Shown here: piece by piece, positions 62,013 through 64,000 of the stretch
How positions within the stretch are numbered: the first letter of the stretch is position 1
Layout: each line of letters begins with the position of its first letter
Assembly (NCBI GenBank): GCA_023386365.1
Contig: JAEWJX010000017.1
Coordinates: 16,176 to 80,175, forward strand
Direction of reading: 5' to 3'
DNA length: 64,000 nucleotides
Source of the DNA: Actinomycetes bacterium
GTDB taxonomy: Bacteria > Actinomycetota > Actinomycetes > Actinomycetales > Microbacteriaceae
Made by a program: the position numbers and the translations under genes
The notes under the pieces: model-generated
What the model was told of the DNA's origin: nothing
Seen by the model: only the letters and a program-made list of their open reading frames with translations
The model's database searches: none

Positions 62013-63206
62013 ATGGCCGAGTCGCTGGTGAGCGGCCTCGCGATCGCCGTCGCCGTGGCGCTGGTGGCCATCGCGGGGTACCTCGTGGCGCGCCGTCTGG
62101 CCCGCGGCCCCCGCGAACTCGGCACCGACGCGGAACGTGCCCGCTTCACCACCCTGCACCTCGCCACCCGCGCCGCGGAGCACCTGCGGGCGGGACTCGA
62201 CGAGGGCGAACCGGCGCGTGCCGCGCGCGACCTGCGCGCCATGCTCGACTGCGAGGGTCTCGCCCTCGCGGGTCCGGATGGCGTGCTCGCGCTCGACGGA
62301 CCCGACGGCTGGCGCGACGTGGCCGCCAGCATCGTCGAGGCCCACTCGGGCGTCAAGCCGCAGCTGCACCGCGCCGTCACCGGGCAGGGTCGCGACACGA
62401 TCGACGCGGTCTCGGCGCCCATCCTGCGCAGCGGCGAGCGCGCGGGCACCCTCGTCGCGTTCGCCCGGGGCGCGCGACCGGGGCTGGTGCGCGCCACCGG
62501 CGAGGCGGCCCGCTGGGTATCGACGCAGCTCGAACTCGCCGAACTCGAGGCCTCCCGCGTTGCGCTCGCCGAAGCCGAGGTGAAGGCGCTGAGGGCGCAG
62601 ATCAGCCCACACTTCATCTACAACGCCCTCACCGCGATCGCGTCGTTCATCCACACCGACCCCGCGAAGGCACGCGAGCTGGTCGTCGAGTTCGCCGACT
62701 TCACGCGCTACAGCTTCCGCCGCCACGGCGACTTCACCACGGTGGCCGAGGAGCTGCGCAGCGTCGACGGCTACCTGCGGTTGGAGCGGGCACGCTTCGG
62801 CGACCGACTGCAGGTGACGCTGCAGATCGCCCCCGAACTGCTGGCCACCGTCATCCCGTTCCTGTCGGTGCAGCCGCTCGTCGAGAACGCGGTGCGGCAC
62901 GGGCTGGAGTCGGCGGAGCGGGGCGGGCGGGTCACCATCACCGCCACCGACGACGGCTCCTGCGCCCTCATCACCGTCGAAGACGACGGCGTCGGCATCG
63001 ACCCCGACCTCGCGCGCGACGTGCTGGCCGGACGCGCCGGCGGCGAGCACGTCGGGCTGCGCAACGTCGACACCCGACTGCGGCAGGTGTACGGCGACGA
63101 CTTCGGGCTCGTCGTCGAGACCAACCTGGGTGCCGGCACCCTCGTCATGATGCGCGTCCCCAAGTCGCAGCCGCTGCGCGCCGGCGAAGGGAGACTCGCC
63201 GGATGA
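62013..63206 (+). CDS. LytS-type sensor histidine kinase
   Basis: A 397-residue kinase. One TM helix (about 6-26) precedes a GAF-like sensor segment (about 45-170), then the His_kinase domain (ISPHFIYNALTAIASFIH, His about 203) and an ATPase (PLVENAVRHGLE, GVGIDPD, GLRNVDTRL; about 290-380). The F of HFIYN fits the LytS/YpdA group. With a single TM helix the stimulus is likely intracellular or at the membrane. It overlaps the response-regulator start (ATGA). A TATCGT hexamer ends 7 bases before the ATG, suggesting another leaderless mRNA. Confidence 0.9.
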   Translation: MAESLVSGLAIAVAVALVAIAGYLVARRLARGPRELGTDAERARFTTLHLATRAAEHLRAGLDEGEPARAARDLRAMLDCEGLALAGPDGVLALDGPDGWRDVAASIVEAHSGVKPQLHRAVTGQGRDTIDAVSAPILRSGERAGTLVAFARGARPGLVRATGEAARWVSTQLELAELEASRVALAEAEVKALRAQISPHFIYNALTAIASFIHTDPAKARELVVEFADFTRYSFRRHGDFTTVAEELRSVDGYLRLERARFGDRLQVTLQIAPELLATVIPFLSVQPLVENAVRHGLESAERGGRVTITATDDGSCALITVEDDGVGIDPDLARDVLAGRAGGEHVGLRNVDTRLRQVYGDDFGLVVETNLGAGTLVMMRVPKSQPLRAGEGRLAG

Positions 63207-63949
63207 CCGCCCCCCGCACCCTCTCCGTGCTCATCGCCGACGACGAACCGCCGGCCCTCGACGAACTCGCCTACCTACTCGGGCAGGACCCGCGGATCGC
63301 CGCCATCCACCGCGCCTCGTCCGGGGCGGAGGCGGTGCGCCTGCTCTCGGAGCACACCGTCGATGCGGCATTCCTCGACATCCACATGCCCGGCCTCTCC
63401 GGCTTCGACCTGGCGCGCGCTCTCAGCAGGTTCGAGCGGCGCCCCGCGCTGGTGTTCGTCACCGCCGACGAGGATCAGGCGCTCGAGGCGTTCGAGTTCG
63501 CCGCCGTCGACTACCTGCTGAAGCCGGTGCGCGCCGAACGCCTCACCCGCACCCTCGACCGGGTGATCGACGGATTGCACGGCAGCCCCACGGGGCCCAT
63601 CACCCGCCCCGAGCTGGTGGCCGTCACGCTCGGCGGGACGACCCGCATGATCCGGCGCGACGACGTGCGCTACGTGCAGGCGCAGGGCGACTACGCCCGG
63701 CTGCACACCGACGAATCCAGCTACCTGGTGCGCATCCCCCTCACCGACCTGGAACGGCAGTGGGCGGAGGCCGGATTCCTGCGGGTGCACCGCTCGTACC
63801 TGGTGCAACTCGACCACGTCACCCGGCTGCGCGGCGGCGCCGGACACGCGACCGTCACCATCGGCGCCGTAGAACTCCCGGTGTCGCGGCGGCTGCAACC
63901 CACCCTGCGGGAGGCGCTCGACGCGCGACGCCTGCGGGCGGGCGGATGA
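63203..63949 (+). CDS. LytTR-family response regulator
   Basis: A 248-residue regulator. The receiver domain (about 7-125) has the acidic pair DDE (13-15), phospho-acceptor D59 in FLDIHMPG, and K in LLKPVRAER. The LytTR DNA-binding domain (about 145-245) has IRRDDVRYVQAQGDYARLHT and FLRVHRSYLVQLDHV. It should bind imperfect direct repeats near its targets, plausibly the divergent DUF485-symporter pair. Translationally coupled to the kinase and to the following gene. Confidence 0.92.
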   Translation: MTAPRTLSVLIADDEPPALDELAYLLGQDPRIAAIHRASSGAEAVRLLSEHTVDAAFLDIHMPGLSGFDLARALSRFERRPALVFVTADEDQALEAFEFAAVDYLLKPVRAERLTRTLDRVIDGLHGSPTGPITRPELVAVTLGGTTRMIRRDDVRYVQAQGDYARLHTDESSYLVRIPLTDLERQWAEAGFLRVHRSYLVQLDHVTRLRGGAGHATVTIGAVELPVSRRLQPTLREALDARRLRAGG

Positions 63950-64000
63950 GTTCGCCGGCGCCCGACGCGCGCCCGACGCGGGTGCGGGTCACCGCCCCGC
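63946..64000 (+). CDS. Start of a downstream gene, cut by the window end
   Basis: Begins at ATG in the response-regulator stop (ATGA) and reads MSSPAPDARPTRVRVTAP before the window ends. The basic, Pro-rich head is like the N-terminus of the small membrane or symporter proteins that often follow LytS/LytTR pairs in actinobacteria, but too little is visible for a firm call. Confidence 0.5.
   Translation, partial: MSSPAPDARPTRVRVTAP

Overview
This is high-GC, gene-dense DNA of the kind found in Actinomycetota, and the gene set points to Microbacteriaceae (Microbacterium/Leifsonia-like). Pointers are a SufS-SufU pair, a DUF3073 protein next to purM, a PurS/PurQ/small-PurL purine set, many GTG starts, 4-bp ATGA/GTGA stop-start overlaps, and a recurring TAGACT-type -10 box that often lies only 6-8 bases before the start codon, which suggests leaderless mRNAs. 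No rRNA, tRNA, CRISPR array, prophage or classical insertion sequence was found. The window looks chromosomal.

Layout. 0-8.5 kb: end of sufS, sufU, an acyl-CoA oxidase-like flavoprotein, a YpfJ-type zinc peptidase, plsC, an nfeD-flotillin pair, and recQ. 8.5-19.5 kb: a secreted 1329-residue DNA- and nucleotide-degrading protein with a possible PHO box, a DEAD-box RNA helicase with a repeat-rich N-terminal tail, a lipoprotein esterase, and an RND pump. 19.6-25 kb: a MocR regulator divergent from yczE plus a 36-residue membrane peptide, a TipA-like MerR regulator, an unusual nested inverted repeat, and a DUF4097-PadR operon with twin operators. 25-35.5 kb: a KimA-like permease, a two-gene FluC fluoride channel, and a LacI-controlled sugar ABC importer divergent from a glycogen-debranching-type glycosidase.

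35.5-55.4 kb carries scattered de novo purine genes (purM, purF, purD, purC, purS, purQ, purL) interleaved with unrelated genes. PurF, PurD, PurS-PurQ-PurL, PurM and PurC act in that order from PRPP to SAICAR. purF and purM are divergent here. Between purQ and a DUF1801 gene lies a roughly 1.1-kb segment bounded by 26-base imperfect terminal inverted repeats. Each end can fold into a hairpin with a 17-base loop, and the only gene inside is an AbiEi/DUF559-type nuclease broken by a 7-bp tandem duplication. This is the best candidate here for an undescribed mobile or palindrome-associated nuclease cassette.

55.5-64 kb: an SDR, a chorismate mutase, an alpha/beta hydrolase, and a CorA magnesium channel whose last codons have lost one base, so that its frame runs into the hydrolase. 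Then come an acetyltransferase, an ActP/MctC-like monocarboxylate symporter with its DUF485 partner, and a divergent LytS/LytTR-type two-component system. A further gene is cut by the window end.

All function calls come from reading the translated sequences and recalling family hallmarks. No database search was run.
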